DNA from: Pythium myriotylum
Taxonomy: Eukaryota > Oomycota > Peronosporomycetes > Pythiales > Pythiaceae
NCBI GenBank assembly: GCA_023091665.1
Contig: JALJCQ010000030.1
Span: 1,490,501-1,554,500, forward strand
Direction of reading: 5' to 3'
DNA length: 64,000 nucleotides
The position numbers were made by a program, and so were the translations under genes. Each line of letters starts with the position of its first letter. Positions within the stretch are counted from its first letter, which is position 1. The notes under the pieces were generated by a model. That model saw only the letters and a list, made by a program, of their open reading frames with translations, was not told the DNA's origin and did no database searches. Below are positions 11,959 to 25,080 of the stretch, one piece after another.

Positions 11959-12946
11959 GCATTGCCTCCTACCCCACACAAATACAAACAAAAACGCCAC
12001 TCACGACACCAATACAACAACAACCAACCAACGCATCTACCACGCCACGCAGCAGCAACAACTGCGCCCACACACACGCTAACAACTCCCAAACACGCAA
12101 CCACAACACAACACGCACCACGCGACCAACACACGACCACAACACACACACCACAACCACAACAACATACGCCACACCCTCGCCTCCTCACCTCACACGG
12201 GTTGCTCCTCTTGCTTCACTCACAAACCAACAACCCCACTCACACGAGCCACCAGCTTCTGACGCCACCCACGCCACCCACGCCACCCACGACGGCTGGG
12301 ATGCCACGACTCACAGCCCACCCCACCCCCAACCTTCCCAACCGTTTACCACCTAGACCAAGGAGGGTGATCGAACCACTCGATGGTGCCCCCGGTGCCG
12401 ATCACCTGTTGTCCGCCAACTTGATTCCGTCGGATGGGGCAAGCTGGTATCGACTTGCCACACCCCACCCCGGACACATCAACTCTCTGTGTGTGCCATG
12501 GGTCGAACCTCGCAGTCGTCTCGGACGCTCGTCGCTCTTCGGTCTGCACGACACCATGTTGTTCTGGATGGAGGCCACAGCTAGGCTGGAATGAGCTGGT
12601 GATACTCGATACATCCGGGGCCCGTCACAACACGGAGGAGGCCCCTCCTCACCGACTCTTGCTACTTCTCCCAAGCCGAAGCCACCCCCAGGATGCTGGC
12701 ATGCTGGCATGCTGGCGTGGGTAGAAAGCGTCGACTCTAGCGGTGCTCCACCAAGGCACACCACGATGGGGTCGCGGCGCGGCGTGGTGAAGTCGAAGGT
12801 GGGCTCGTGCCCTGCGTGTGCCGCTCTGATGGTCTCCTGGACTGCCCTGCTGAGTGTGGTGTGTGTGGCTGTTGATCCGCGGACGTATTTGCAAAGGTCG
12901 GGAGGTGGTCGAGGTGGCTGTTTGGTGGTGTAAAAATCAAAGAGAT

Positions 12947-13018
12947 GGTCATATTGGGGCTCGAACCCAAGACCACAGCGTTATTAGCACTGCGCTCTAC
13001 CGACTGAGCTATACGACC
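12947..13018 (-). tRNA. tRNA-Ile(AAT), array copy 10
   Basis: Identical gene, short-unit flank. Confidence 0.97.
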
Positions 13019-14006
13019 GCATTGCCTCCTACCCCACACAAATACAAACAAAAACGCCACTCACGACACCAATACAACAACAACCAACCAACGCATCTAC
13101 CACGCCACGCAGCAGCAACAACTGCGCCCACACACACGCTAACAACTCCCAAACACGCAACCACAACACAACACGCACCACGCGACCAACACACGACCAC
13201 AACACACACACCACAACCACAACAACATACGCCACACCCTCGCCTCCTCACCTCACACGGGTTGCTCCTCTTGCTTCACTCACAAACCAACAACCCCACT
13301 CACACGAGCCACCAGCTTCTGACGCCACCCACGCCACCCACGCCACCCACGACGGCTGGGATGCCACGACTCACAGCCCACCCCACCCCCAACCTTCCCA
13401 ACCGTTTACCACCTAGACCAAGGAGGGTGATCGAACCACTCGATGGTGCCCCCGGTGCCGATCACCTGTTGTCCGCCAACTTGATTCCGTCGGATGGGGC
13501 AAGCTGGTATCGACTTGCCACACCCCACCCCGGACACATCAACTCTCTGTGTGTGCCATGGGTCGAACCTCGCAGTCGTCTCGGACGCTCGTCGCTCTTC
13601 GGTCTGCACGACACCATGTTGTTCTGGATGGAGGCCACAGCTAGGCTGGAATGAGCTGGTGATACTCGATACATCCGGGGCCCGTCACAACACGGAGGAG
13701 GCCCCTCCTCACCGACTCTTGCTACTTCTCCCAAGCCGAAGCCACCCCCAGGATGCTGGCATGCTGGCATGCTGGCGTGGGTAGAAAGCGTCGACTCTAG
13801 CGGTGCTCCACCAAGGCACACCACGATGGGGTCGCGGCGCGGCGTGGTGAAGTCGAAGGTGGGCTCGTGCCCTGCGTGTGCCGCTCTGATGGTCTCCTGG
13901 ACTGCCCTGCTGAGTGTGGTGTGTGTGGCTGTTGATCCGCGGACGTATTTGCAAAGGTCGGGAGGTGGTCGAGGTGGCTGTTTGGTGGTGTAAAAATCAA
14001 AGAGAT

Positions 14007-14078
14007 GGTCATATTGGGGCTCGAACCCAAGACCACAGCGTTATTAGCACTGCGCTCTACCGACTGAGCTATACGACC
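14007..14078 (-). tRNA. tRNA-Ile(AAT), array copy 11
   Basis: Identical gene, short-unit flank. Confidence 0.97.
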
Positions 14079-15066
14079 GCATTGCCTCCTACCCCACACA
14101 AATACAAACAAAAACGCCACTCACGACACCAATACAACAACAACCAACCAACGCATCTACCACGCCACGCAGCAGCAACAACTGCGCCCACACACACGCT
14201 AACAACTCCCAAACACGCAACCACAACACAACACGCACCACGCGACCAACACACGACCACAACACACACACCACAACCACAACAACATACGCCACACCCT
14301 CGCCTCCTCACCTCACACGGGTTGCTCCTCTTGCTTCACTCACAAACCAACAACCCCACTCACACGAGCCACCAGCTTCTGACGCCACCCACGCCACCCA
14401 CGCCACCCACGACGGCTGGGATGCCACGACTCACAGCCCACCCCACCCCCAACCTTCCCAACCGTTTACCACCTAGACCAAGGAGGGTGATCGAACCACT
14501 CGATGGTGCCCCCGGTGCCGATCACCTGTTGTCCGCCAACTTGATTCCGTCGGATGGGGCAAGCTGGTATCGACTTGCCACACCCCACCCCGGACACATC
14601 AACTCTCTGTGTGTGCCATGGGTCGAACCTCGCAGTCGTCTCGGACGCTCGTCGCTCTTCGGTCTGCACGACACCATGTTGTTCTGGATGGAGGCCACAG
14701 CTAGGCTGGAATGAGCTGGTGATACTCGATACATCCGGGGCCCGTCACAACACGGAGGAGGCCCCTCCTCACCGACTCTTGCTACTTCTCCCAAGCCGAA
14801 GCCACCCCCAGGATGCTGGCATGCTGGCATGCTGGCGTGGGTAGAAAGCGTCGACTCTAGCGGTGCTCCACCAAGGCACACCACGATGGGGTCGCGGCGC
14901 GGCGTGGTGAAGTCGAAGGTGGGCTCGTGCCCTGCGTGTGCCGCTCTGATGGTCTCCTGGACTGCCCTGCTGAGTGTGGTGTGTGTGGCTGTTGATCCGC
15001 GGACGTATTTGCAAAGGTCGGGAGGTGGTCGAGGTGGCTGTTTGGTGGTGTAAAAATCAAAGAGAT

Positions 15067-15138
15067 GGTCATATTGGGGCTCGAACCCAAGACCACAGCG
15101 TTATTAGCACTGCGCTCTACCGACTGAGCTATACGACC
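15067..15138 (-). tRNA. tRNA-Ile(AAT), array copy 12
   Basis: Identical gene, short-unit flank. Confidence 0.97.
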
Positions 15139-16126
15139 GCATTGCCTCCTACCCCACACAAATACAAACAAAAACGCCACTCACGACACCAATACAACAA
15201 CAACCAACCAACGCATCTACCACGCCACGCAGCAGCAACAACTGCGCCCACACACACGCTAACAACTCCCAAACACGCAACCACAACACAACACGCACCA
15301 CGCGACCAACACACGACCACAACACACACACCACAACCACAACAACATACGCCACACCCTCGCCTCCTCACCTCACACGGGTTGCTCCTCTTGCTTCACT
15401 CACAAACCAACAACCCCACTCACACGAGCCACCAGCTTCTGACGCCACCCACGCCACCCACGCCACCCACGACGGCTGGGATGCCACGACTCACAGCCCA
15501 CCCCACCCCCAACCTTCCCAACCGTTTACCACCTAGACCAAGGAGGGTGATCGAACCACTCGATGGTGCCCCCGGTGCCGATCACCTGTTGTCCGCCAAC
15601 TTGATTCCGTCGGATGGGGCAAGCTGGTATCGACTTGCCACACCCCACCCCGGACACATCAACTCTCTGTGTGTGCCATGGGTCGAACCTCGCAGTCGTC
15701 TCGGACGCTCGTCGCTCTTCGGTCTGCACGACACCATGTTGTTCTGGATGGAGGCCACAGCTAGGCTGGAATGAGCTGGTGATACTCGATACATCCGGGG
15801 CCCGTCACAACACGGAGGAGGCCCCTCCTCACCGACTCTTGCTACTTCTCCCAAGCCGAAGCCACCCCCAGGATGCTGGCATGCTGGCATGCTGGCGTGG
15901 GTAGAAAGCGTCGACTCTAGCGGTGCTCCACCAAGGCACACCACGATGGGGTCGCGGCGCGGCGTGGTGAAGTCGAAGGTGGGCTCGTGCCCTGCGTGTG
16001 CCGCTCTGATGGTCTCCTGGACTGCCCTGCTGAGTGTGGTGTGTGTGGCTGTTGATCCGCGGACGTATTTGCAAAGGTCGGGAGGTGGTCGAGGTGGCTG
16101 TTTGGTGGTGTAAAAATCAAAGAGAT

Positions 16127-16198
16127 GGTCATATTGGGGCTCGAACCCAAGACCACAGCGTTATTAGCACTGCGCTCTACCGACTGAGCTATACGACC
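16127..16198 (-). tRNA. tRNA-Ile(AAT), array copy 13
   Basis: Identical gene, short-unit flank. Confidence 0.97.
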
Positions 16199-17186
16199 GC
16201 ATTGCCTCCTACCCCACACAAATACAAACAAAAACGCCACTCACGACACCAATACAACAACAACCAACCAACGCATCTACCACGCCACGCAGCAGCAACA
16301 ACTGCGCCCACACACACGCTAACAACTCCCAAACACGCAACCACAACACAACACGCACCACGCGACCAACACACGACCACAACACACACACCACAACCAC
16401 AACAACATACGCCACACCCTCGCCTCCTCACCTCACACGGGTTGCTCCTCTTGCTTCACTCACAAACCAACAACCCCACTCACACGAGCCACCAGCTTCT
16501 GACGCCACCCACGCCACCCACGCCACCCACGACGGCTGGGATGCCACGACTCACAGCCCACCCCACCCCCAACCTTCCCAACCGTTTACCACCTAGACCA
16601 AGGAGGGTGATCGAACCACTCGATGGTGCCCCCGGTGCCGATCACCTGTTGTCCGCCAACTTGATTCCGTCGGATGGGGCAAGCTGGTATCGACTTGCCA
16701 CACCCCACCCCGGACACATCAACTCTCTGTGTGTGCCATGGGTCGAACCTCGCAGTCGTCTCGGACGCTCGTCGCTCTTCGGTCTGCACGACACCATGTT
16801 GTTCTGGATGGAGGCCACAGCTAGGCTGGAATGAGCTGGTGATACTCGATACATCCGGGGCCCGTCACAACACGGAGGAGGCCCCTCCTCACCGACTCTT
16901 GCTACTTCTCCCAAGCCGAAGCCACCCCCAGGATGCTGGCATGCTGGCATGCTGGCGTGGGTAGAAAGCGTCGACTCTAGCGGTGCTCCACCAAGGCACA
17001 CCACGATGGGGTCGCGGCGCGGCGTGGTGAAGTCGAAGGTGGGCTCGTGCCCTGCGTGTGCCGCTCTGATGGTCTCCTGGACTGCCCTGCTGAGTGTGGT
17101 GTGTGTGGCTGTTGATCCGCGGACGTATTTGCAAAGGTCGGGAGGTGGTCGAGGTGGCTGTTTGGTGGTGTAAAAATCAAAGAGAT

Positions 17187-17258
17187 GGTCATATTGGGGC
17201 TCGAACCCAAGACCACAGCGTTATTAGCACTGCGCTCTACCGACTGAGCTATACGACC
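17187..17258 (-). tRNA. tRNA-Ile(AAT), array copy 14
   Basis: Identical gene. The spacer of this unit carries the single substitution I noticed in the 1060 bp class (17857, ACCATG to ACCACG). Confidence 0.97.
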
Positions 17259-18246
17259 GCATTGCCTCCTACCCCACACAAATACAAACAAAAACGCCAC
17301 TCACGACACCAATACAACAACAACCAACCAACGCATCTACCACGCCACGCAGCAGCAACAACTGCGCCCACACACACGCTAACAACTCCCAAACACGCAA
17401 CCACAACACAACACGCACCACGCGACCAACACACGACCACAACACACACACCACAACCACAACAACATACGCCACACCCTCGCCTCCTCACCTCACACGG
17501 GTTGCTCCTCTTGCTTCACTCACAAACCAACAACCCCACTCACACGAGCCACCAGCTTCTGACGCCACCCACGCCACCCACGCCACCCACGACGGCTGGG
17601 ATGCCACGACTCACAGCCCACCCCACCCCCAACCTTCCCAACCGTTTACCACCTAGACCAAGGAGGGTGATCGAACCACTCGATGGTGCCCCCGGTGCCG
17701 ATCACCTGTTGTCCGCCAACTTGATTCCGTCGGATGGGGCAAGCTGGTATCGACTTGCCACACCCCACCCCGGACACATCAACTCTCTGTGTGTGCCATG
17801 GGTCGAACCTCGCAGTCGTCTCGGACGCTCGTCGCTCTTCGGTCTGCACGACACCACGTTGTTCTGGATGGAGGCCACAGCTAGGCTGGAATGAGCTGGT
17901 GATACTCGATACATCCGGGGCCCGTCACAACACGGAGGAGGCCCCTCCTCACCGACTCTTGCTACTTCTCCCAAGCCGAAGCCACCCCCAGGATGCTGGC
18001 ATGCTGGCATGCTGGCGTGGGTAGAAAGCGTCGACTCTAGCGGTGCTCCACCAAGGCACACCACGATGGGGTCGCGGCGCGGCGTGGTGAAGTCGAAGGT
18101 GGGCTCGTGCCCTGCGTGTGCCGCTCTGATGGTCTCCTGGACTGCCCTGCTGAGTGTGGTGTGTGTGGCTGTTGATCCGCGGACGTATTTGCAAAGGTCG
18201 GGAGGTGGTCGAGGTGGCTGTTTGGTGGTGTAAAAATCAAAGAGAT

Positions 18247-18318
18247 GGTCATATTGGGGCTCGAACCCAAGACCACAGCGTTATTAGCACTGCGCTCTAC
18301 CGACTGAGCTATACGACC
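18247..18318 (-). tRNA. tRNA-Ile(AAT), array copy 15
   Basis: Identical gene, short-unit flank. Confidence 0.97.
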
Positions 18319-19306
18319 GCATTGCCTCCTACCCCACACAAATACAAACAAAAACGCCACTCACGACACCAATACAACAACAACCAACCAACGCATCTAC
18401 CACGCCACGCAGCAGCAACAACTGCGCCCACACACACGCTAACAACTCCCAAACACGCAACCACAACACAACACGCACCACGCGACCAACACACGACCAC
18501 AACACACACACCACAACCACAACAACATACGCCACACCCTCGCCTCCTCACCTCACACGGGTTGCTCCTCTTGCTTCACTCACAAACCAACAACCCCACT
18601 CACACGAGCCACCAGCTTCTGACGCCACCCACGCCACCCACGCCACCCACGACGGCTGGGATGCCACGACTCACAGCCCACCCCACCCCCAACCTTCCCA
18701 ACCGTTTACCACCTAGACCAAGGAGGGTGATCGAACCACTCGATGGTGCCCCCGGTGCCGATCACCTGTTGTCCGCCAACTTGATTCCGTCGGATGGGGC
18801 AAGCTGGTATCGACTTGCCACACCCCACCCCGGACACATCAACTCTCTGTGTGTGCCATGGGTCGAACCTCGCAGTCGTCTCGGACGCTCGTCGCTCTTC
18901 GGTCTGCACGACACCATGTTGTTCTGGATGGAGGCCACAGCTAGGCTGGAATGAGCTGGTGATACTCGATACATCCGGGGCCCGTCACAACACGGAGGAG
19001 GCCCCTCCTCACCGACTCTTGCTACTTCTCCCAAGCCGAAGCCACCCCCAGGATGCTGGCATGCTGGCATGCTGGCGTGGGTAGAAAGCGTCGACTCTAG
19101 CGGTGCTCCACCAAGGCACACCACGATGGGGTCGCGGCGCGGCGTGGTGAAGTCGAAGGTGGGCTCGTGCCCTGCGTGTGCCGCTCTGATGGTCTCCTGG
19201 ACTGCCCTGCTGAGTGTGGTGTGTGTGGCTGTTGATCCGCGGACGTATTTGCAAAGGTCGGGAGGTGGTCGAGGTGGCTGTTTGGTGGTGTAAAAATCAA
19301 AGAGAT

Positions 19307-19378
19307 GGTCATATTGGGGCTCGAACCCAAGACCACAGCGTTATTAGCACTGCGCTCTACCGACTGAGCTATACGACC
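19307..19378 (-). tRNA. tRNA-Ile(AAT), array copy 16
   Basis: Identical gene, short-unit flank. Confidence 0.97.
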
Positions 19379-20366
19379 GCATTGCCTCCTACCCCACACA
19401 AATACAAACAAAAACGCCACTCACGACACCAATACAACAACAACCAACCAACGCATCTACCACGCCACGCAGCAGCAACAACTGCGCCCACACACACGCT
19501 AACAACTCCCAAACACGCAACCACAACACAACACGCACCACGCGACCAACACACGACCACAACACACACACCACAACCACAACAACATACGCCACACCCT
19601 CGCCTCCTCACCTCACACGGGTTGCTCCTCTTGCTTCACTCACAAACCAACAACCCCACTCACACGAGCCACCAGCTTCTGACGCCACCCACGCCACCCA
19701 CGCCACCCACGACGGCTGGGATGCCACGACTCACAGCCCACCCCACCCCCAACCTTCCCAACCGTTTACCACCTAGACCAAGGAGGGTGATCGAACCACT
19801 CGATGGTGCCCCCGGTGCCGATCACCTGTTGTCCGCCAACTTGATTCCGTCGGATGGGGCAAGCTGGTATCGACTTGCCACACCCCACCCCGGACACATC
19901 AACTCTCTGTGTGTGCCATGGGTCGAACCTCGCAGTCGTCTCGGACGCTCGTCGCTCTTCGGTCTGCACGACACCATGTTGTTCTGGATGGAGGCCACAG
20001 CTAGGCTGGAATGAGCTGGTGATACTCGATACATCCGGGGCCCGTCACAACACGGAGGAGGCCCCTCCTCACCGACTCTTGCTACTTCTCCCAAGCCGAA
20101 GCCACCCCCAGGATGCTGGCATGCTGGCATGCTGGCGTGGGTAGAAAGCGTCGACTCTAGCGGTGCTCCACCAAGGCACACCACGATGGGGTCGCGGCGC
20201 GGCGTGGTGAAGTCGAAGGTGGGCTCGTGCCCTGCGTGTGCCGCTCTGATGGTCTCCTGGACTGCCCTGCTGAGTGTGGTGTGTGTGGCTGTTGATCCGC
20301 GGACGTATTTGCAAAGGTCGGGAGGTGGTCGAGGTGGCTGTTTGGTGGTGTAAAAATCAAAGAGAT

Positions 20367-20438
20367 GGTCATATTGGGGCTCGAACCCAAGACCACAGCG
20401 TTATTAGCACTGCGCTCTACCGACTGAGCTATACGACC
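20367..20438 (-). tRNA. tRNA-Ile(AAT), array copy 17
   Basis: Identical gene, short-unit flank. Confidence 0.97.
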
Positions 20439-21426
20439 GCATTGCCTCCTACCCCACACAAATACAAACAAAAACGCCACTCACGACACCAATACAACAA
20501 CAACCAACCAACGCATCTACCACGCCACGCAGCAGCAACAACTGCGCCCACACACACGCTAACAACTCCCAAACACGCAACCACAACACAACACGCACCA
20601 CGCGACCAACACACGACCACAACACACACACCACAACCACAACAACATACGCCACACCCTCGCCTCCTCACCTCACACGGGTTGCTCCTCTTGCTTCACT
20701 CACAAACCAACAACCCCACTCACACGAGCCACCAGCTTCTGACGCCACCCACGCCACCCACGCCACCCACGACGGCTGGGATGCCACGACTCACAGCCCA
20801 CCCCACCCCCAACCTTCCCAACCGTTTACCACCTAGACCAAGGAGGGTGATCGAACCACTCGATGGTGCCCCCGGTGCCGATCACCTGTTGTCCGCCAAC
20901 TTGATTCCGTCGGATGGGGCAAGCTGGTATCGACTTGCCACACCCCACCCCGGACACATCAACTCTCTGTGTGTGCCATGGGTCGAACCTCGCAGTCGTC
21001 TCGGACGCTCGTCGCTCTTCGGTCTGCACGACACCATGTTGTTCTGGATGGAGGCCACAGCTAGGCTGGAATGAGCTGGTGATACTCGATACATCCGGGG
21101 CCCGTCACAACACGGAGGAGGCCCCTCCTCACCGACTCTTGCTACTTCTCCCAAGCCGAAGCCACCCCCAGGATGCTGGCATGCTGGCATGCTGGCGTGG
21201 GTAGAAAGCGTCGACTCTAGCGGTGCTCCACCAAGGCACACCACGATGGGGTCGCGGCGCGGCGTGGTGAAGTCGAAGGTGGGCTCGTGCCCTGCGTGTG
21301 CCGCTCTGATGGTCTCCTGGACTGCCCTGCTGAGTGTGGTGTGTGTGGCTGTTGATCCGCGGACGTATTTGCAAAGGTCGGGAGGTGGTCGAGGTGGCTG
21401 TTTGGTGGTGTAAAAATCAAAGAGAT

Positions 21427-21498
21427 GGTCATATTGGGGCTCGAACCCAAGACCACAGCGTTATTAGCACTGCGCTCTACCGACTGAGCTATACGACC
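21427..21498 (-). tRNA. tRNA-Ile(AAT), array copy 18
   Basis: Identical gene, short-unit flank. Confidence 0.97.
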
Positions 21499-22486
21499 GC
21501 ATTGCCTCCTACCCCACACAAATACAAACAAAAACGCCACTCACGACACCAATACAACAACAACCAACCAACGCATCTACCACGCCACGCAGCAGCAACA
21601 ACTGCGCCCACACACACGCTAACAACTCCCAAACACGCAACCACAACACAACACGCACCACGCGACCAACACACGACCACAACACACACACCACAACCAC
21701 AACAACATACGCCACACCCTCGCCTCCTCACCTCACACGGGTTGCTCCTCTTGCTTCACTCACAAACCAACAACCCCACTCACACGAGCCACCAGCTTCT
21801 GACGCCACCCACGCCACCCACGCCACCCACGACGGCTGGGATGCCACGACTCACAGCCCACCCCACCCCCAACCTTCCCAACCGTTTACCACCTAGACCA
21901 AGGAGGGTGATCGAACCACTCGATGGTGCCCCCGGTGCCGATCACCTGTTGTCCGCCAACTTGATTCCGTCGGATGGGGCAAGCTGGTATCGACTTGCCA
22001 CACCCCACCCCGGACACATCAACTCTCTGTGTGTGCCATGGGTCGAACCTCGCAGTCGTCTCGGACGCTCGTCGCTCTTCGGTCTGCACGACACCATGTT
22101 GTTCTGGATGGAGGCCACAGCTAGGCTGGAATGAGCTGGTGATACTCGATACATCCGGGGCCCGTCACAACACGGAGGAGGCCCCTCCTCACCGACTCTT
22201 GCTACTTCTCCCAAGCCGAAGCCACCCCCAGGATGCTGGCATGCTGGCATGCTGGCGTGGGTAGAAAGCGTCGACTCTAGCGGTGCTCCACCAAGGCACA
22301 CCACGATGGGGTCGCGGCGCGGCGTGGTGAAGTCGAAGGTGGGCTCGTGCCCTGCGTGTGCCGCTCTGATGGTCTCCTGGACTGCCCTGCTGAGTGTGGT
22401 GTGTGTGGCTGTTGATCCGCGGACGTATTTGCAAAGGTCGGGAGGTGGTCGAGGTGGCTGTTTGGTGGTGTAAAAATCAAAGAGAT

Positions 22487-22558
22487 GGTCATATTGGGGC
22501 TCGAACCCAAGACCACAGCGTTATTAGCACTGCGCTCTACCGACTGAGCTATACGACC
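22487..22558 (-). tRNA. tRNA-Ile(AAT), array copy 19
   Basis: Identical gene, short-unit flank. Confidence 0.97.
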
Positions 22559-23546
22559 GCATTGCCTCCTACCCCACACAAATACAAACAAAAACGCCAC
22601 TCACGACACCAATACAACAACAACCAACCAACGCATCTACCACGCCACGCAGCAGCAACAACTGCGCCCACACACACGCTAACAACTCCCAAACACGCAA
22701 CCACAACACAACACGCACCACGCGACCAACACACGACCACAACACACACACCACAACCACAACAACATACGCCACACCCTCGCCTCCTCACCTCACACGG
22801 GTTGCTCCTCTTGCTTCACTCACAAACCAACAACCCCACTCACACGAGCCACCAGCTTCTGACGCCACCCACGCCACCCACGCCACCCACGACGGCTGGG
22901 ATGCCACGACTCACAGCCCACCCCACCCCCAACCTTCCCAACCGTTTACCACCTAGACCAAGGAGGGTGATCGAACCACTCGATGGTGCCCCCGGTGCCG
23001 ATCACCTGTTGTCCGCCAACTTGATTCCGTCGGATGGGGCAAGCTGGTATCGACTTGCCACACCCCACCCCGGACACATCAACTCTCTGTGTGTGCCATG
23101 GGTCGAACCTCGCAGTCGTCTCGGACGCTCGTCGCTCTTCGGTCTGCACGACACCATGTTGTTCTGGATGGAGGCCACAGCTAGGCTGGAATGAGCTGGT
23201 GATACTCGATACATCCGGGGCCCGTCACAACACGGAGGAGGCCCCTCCTCACCGACTCTTGCTACTTCTCCCAAGCCGAAGCCACCCCCAGGATGCTGGC
23301 ATGCTGGCATGCTGGCGTGGGTAGAAAGCGTCGACTCTAGCGGTGCTCCACCAAGGCACACCACGATGGGGTCGCGGCGCGGCGTGGTGAAGTCGAAGGT
23401 GGGCTCGTGCCCTGCGTGTGCCGCTCTGATGGTCTCCTGGACTGCCCTGCTGAGTGTGGTGTGTGTGGCTGTTGATCCGCGGACGTATTTGCAAAGGTCG
23501 GGAGGTGGTCGAGGTGGCTGTTTGGTGGTGTAAAAATCAAAGAGAT

Positions 23547-23618
23547 GGTCATATTGGGGCTCGAACCCAAGACCACAGCGTTATTAGCACTGCGCTCTAC
23601 CGACTGAGCTATACGACC
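23547..23618 (-). tRNA. tRNA-Ile(AAT), array copy 20
   Basis: Identical gene, short-unit flank. Confidence 0.97.
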
Positions 23619-24606
23619 GCATTGCCTCCTACCCCACACAAATACAAACAAAAACGCCACTCACGACACCAATACAACAACAACCAACCAACGCATCTAC
23701 CACGCCACGCAGCAGCAACAACTGCGCCCACACACACGCTAACAACTCCCAAACACGCAACCACAACACAACACGCACCACGCGACCAACACACGACCAC
23801 AACACACACACCACAACCACAACAACATACGCCACACCCTCGCCTCCTCACCTCACACGGGTTGCTCCTCTTGCTTCACTCACAAACCAACAACCCCACT
23901 CACACGAGCCACCAGCTTCTGACGCCACCCACGCCACCCACGCCACCCACGACGGCTGGGATGCCACGACTCACAGCCCACCCCACCCCCAACCTTCCCA
24001 ACCGTTTACCACCTAGACCAAGGAGGGTGATCGAACCACTCGATGGTGCCCCCGGTGCCGATCACCTGTTGTCCGCCAACTTGATTCCGTCGGATGGGGC
24101 AAGCTGGTATCGACTTGCCACACCCCACCCCGGACACATCAACTCTCTGTGTGTGCCATGGGTCGAACCTCGCAGTCGTCTCGGACGCTCGTCGCTCTTC
24201 GGTCTGCACGACACCATGTTGTTCTGGATGGAGGCCACAGCTAGGCTGGAATGAGCTGGTGATACTCGATACATCCGGGGCCCGTCACAACACGGAGGAG
24301 GCCCCTCCTCACCGACTCTTGCTACTTCTCCCAAGCCGAAGCCACCCCCAGGATGCTGGCATGCTGGCATGCTGGCGTGGGTAGAAAGCGTCGACTCTAG
24401 CGGTGCTCCACCAAGGCACACCACGATGGGGTCGCGGCGCGGCGTGGTGAAGTCGAAGGTGGGCTCGTGCCCTGCGTGTGCCGCTCTGATGGTCTCCTGG
24501 ACTGCCCTGCTGAGTGTGGTGTGTGTGGCTGTTGATCCGCGGACGTATTTGCAAAGGTCGGGAGGTGGTCGAGGTGGCTGTTTGGTGGTGTAAAAATCAA
24601 AGAGAT

Positions 24607-24678
24607 GGTCATATTGGGGCTCGAACCCAAGACCACAGCGTTATTAGCACTGCGCTCTACCGACTGAGCTATACGACC
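24607..24678 (-). tRNA. tRNA-Ile(AAT), array copy 21, last copy
   Basis: Identical gene. Its 5' spacer is cut off at about 25061, 383 bp from the gene, where the array stops. Confidence 0.97.
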
Positions 24679-25059
24679 GCATTGCCTCCTACCCCACACA
24701 AATACAAACAAAAACGCCACTCACGACACCAATACAACAACAACCAACCAACGCATCTACCACGCCACGCAGCAGCAACAACTGCGCCCACACACACGCT
24801 AACAACTCCCAAACACGCAACCACAACACAACACGCACCACGCGACCAACACACGACCACAACACACACACCACAACCACAACAACATACGCCACACCCT
24901 CGCCTCCTCACCTCACACGGGTTGCTCCTCTTGCTTCACTCACAAACCAACAACCCCACTCACACGAGCCACCAGCTTCTGACGCCACCCACGCCACCCA
25001 CGCCACCCACGACGGCTGGGATGCCACGACTCACAGCCCACCTCACCCCCAACCTTCCC

Positions 25060-25080
25060 AAGGGAACAATTTGTTCCCTT
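25060..25080. repeat. 21 bp palindrome at the array edge
   Basis: AAGGGAACAA, a single T, then TTGTTCCCTT: a perfect inverted repeat. Its first two bases are still array sequence, so it sits exactly at the break. It resembles the terminal inverted repeat of a DNA transposon or MITE, but I found no matching second end. Confidence 0.7.

Larger units (their letters stand above)
1..25061. repeat. tandem array of tRNA-Ile(AAT) units, 1060/1839/1951 bp periods
   Basis: The whole left 25 kb is head-to-tail repetition of one unit holding a minus-strand tRNA-Ile gene. Distances between successive tRNAs are 1060 bp (16 intervals), 1839 bp (three, between the tRNAs at 1239 and 6756) and 1951 bp (one, 9936 to 11887). 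Units are almost identical; I saw one substitution inside the 1060 bp class (T to C at 17857) and one in the terminal broken unit (25043). The window opens mid-unit, so the array continues to the left. It ends abruptly at about 25061, mid-unit. Besides the tRNA each unit has a GT/AC strand-asymmetric spacer, a 9 bp GCCACCCAC repeat, an ATGCTGGC triplet repeat and a G-quadruplex motif. Long ORFs here are low-complexity Thr/Pro/His translations and are not annotated. Confidence 0.97.

Noticed and set aside
1..25061. CRISPR array or rDNA/5S array
   Set aside because: Period is over 1 kb with no short repeat-spacer structure, and no rRNA sequence is recognisable; the only conserved RNA gene is tRNA-Ile.
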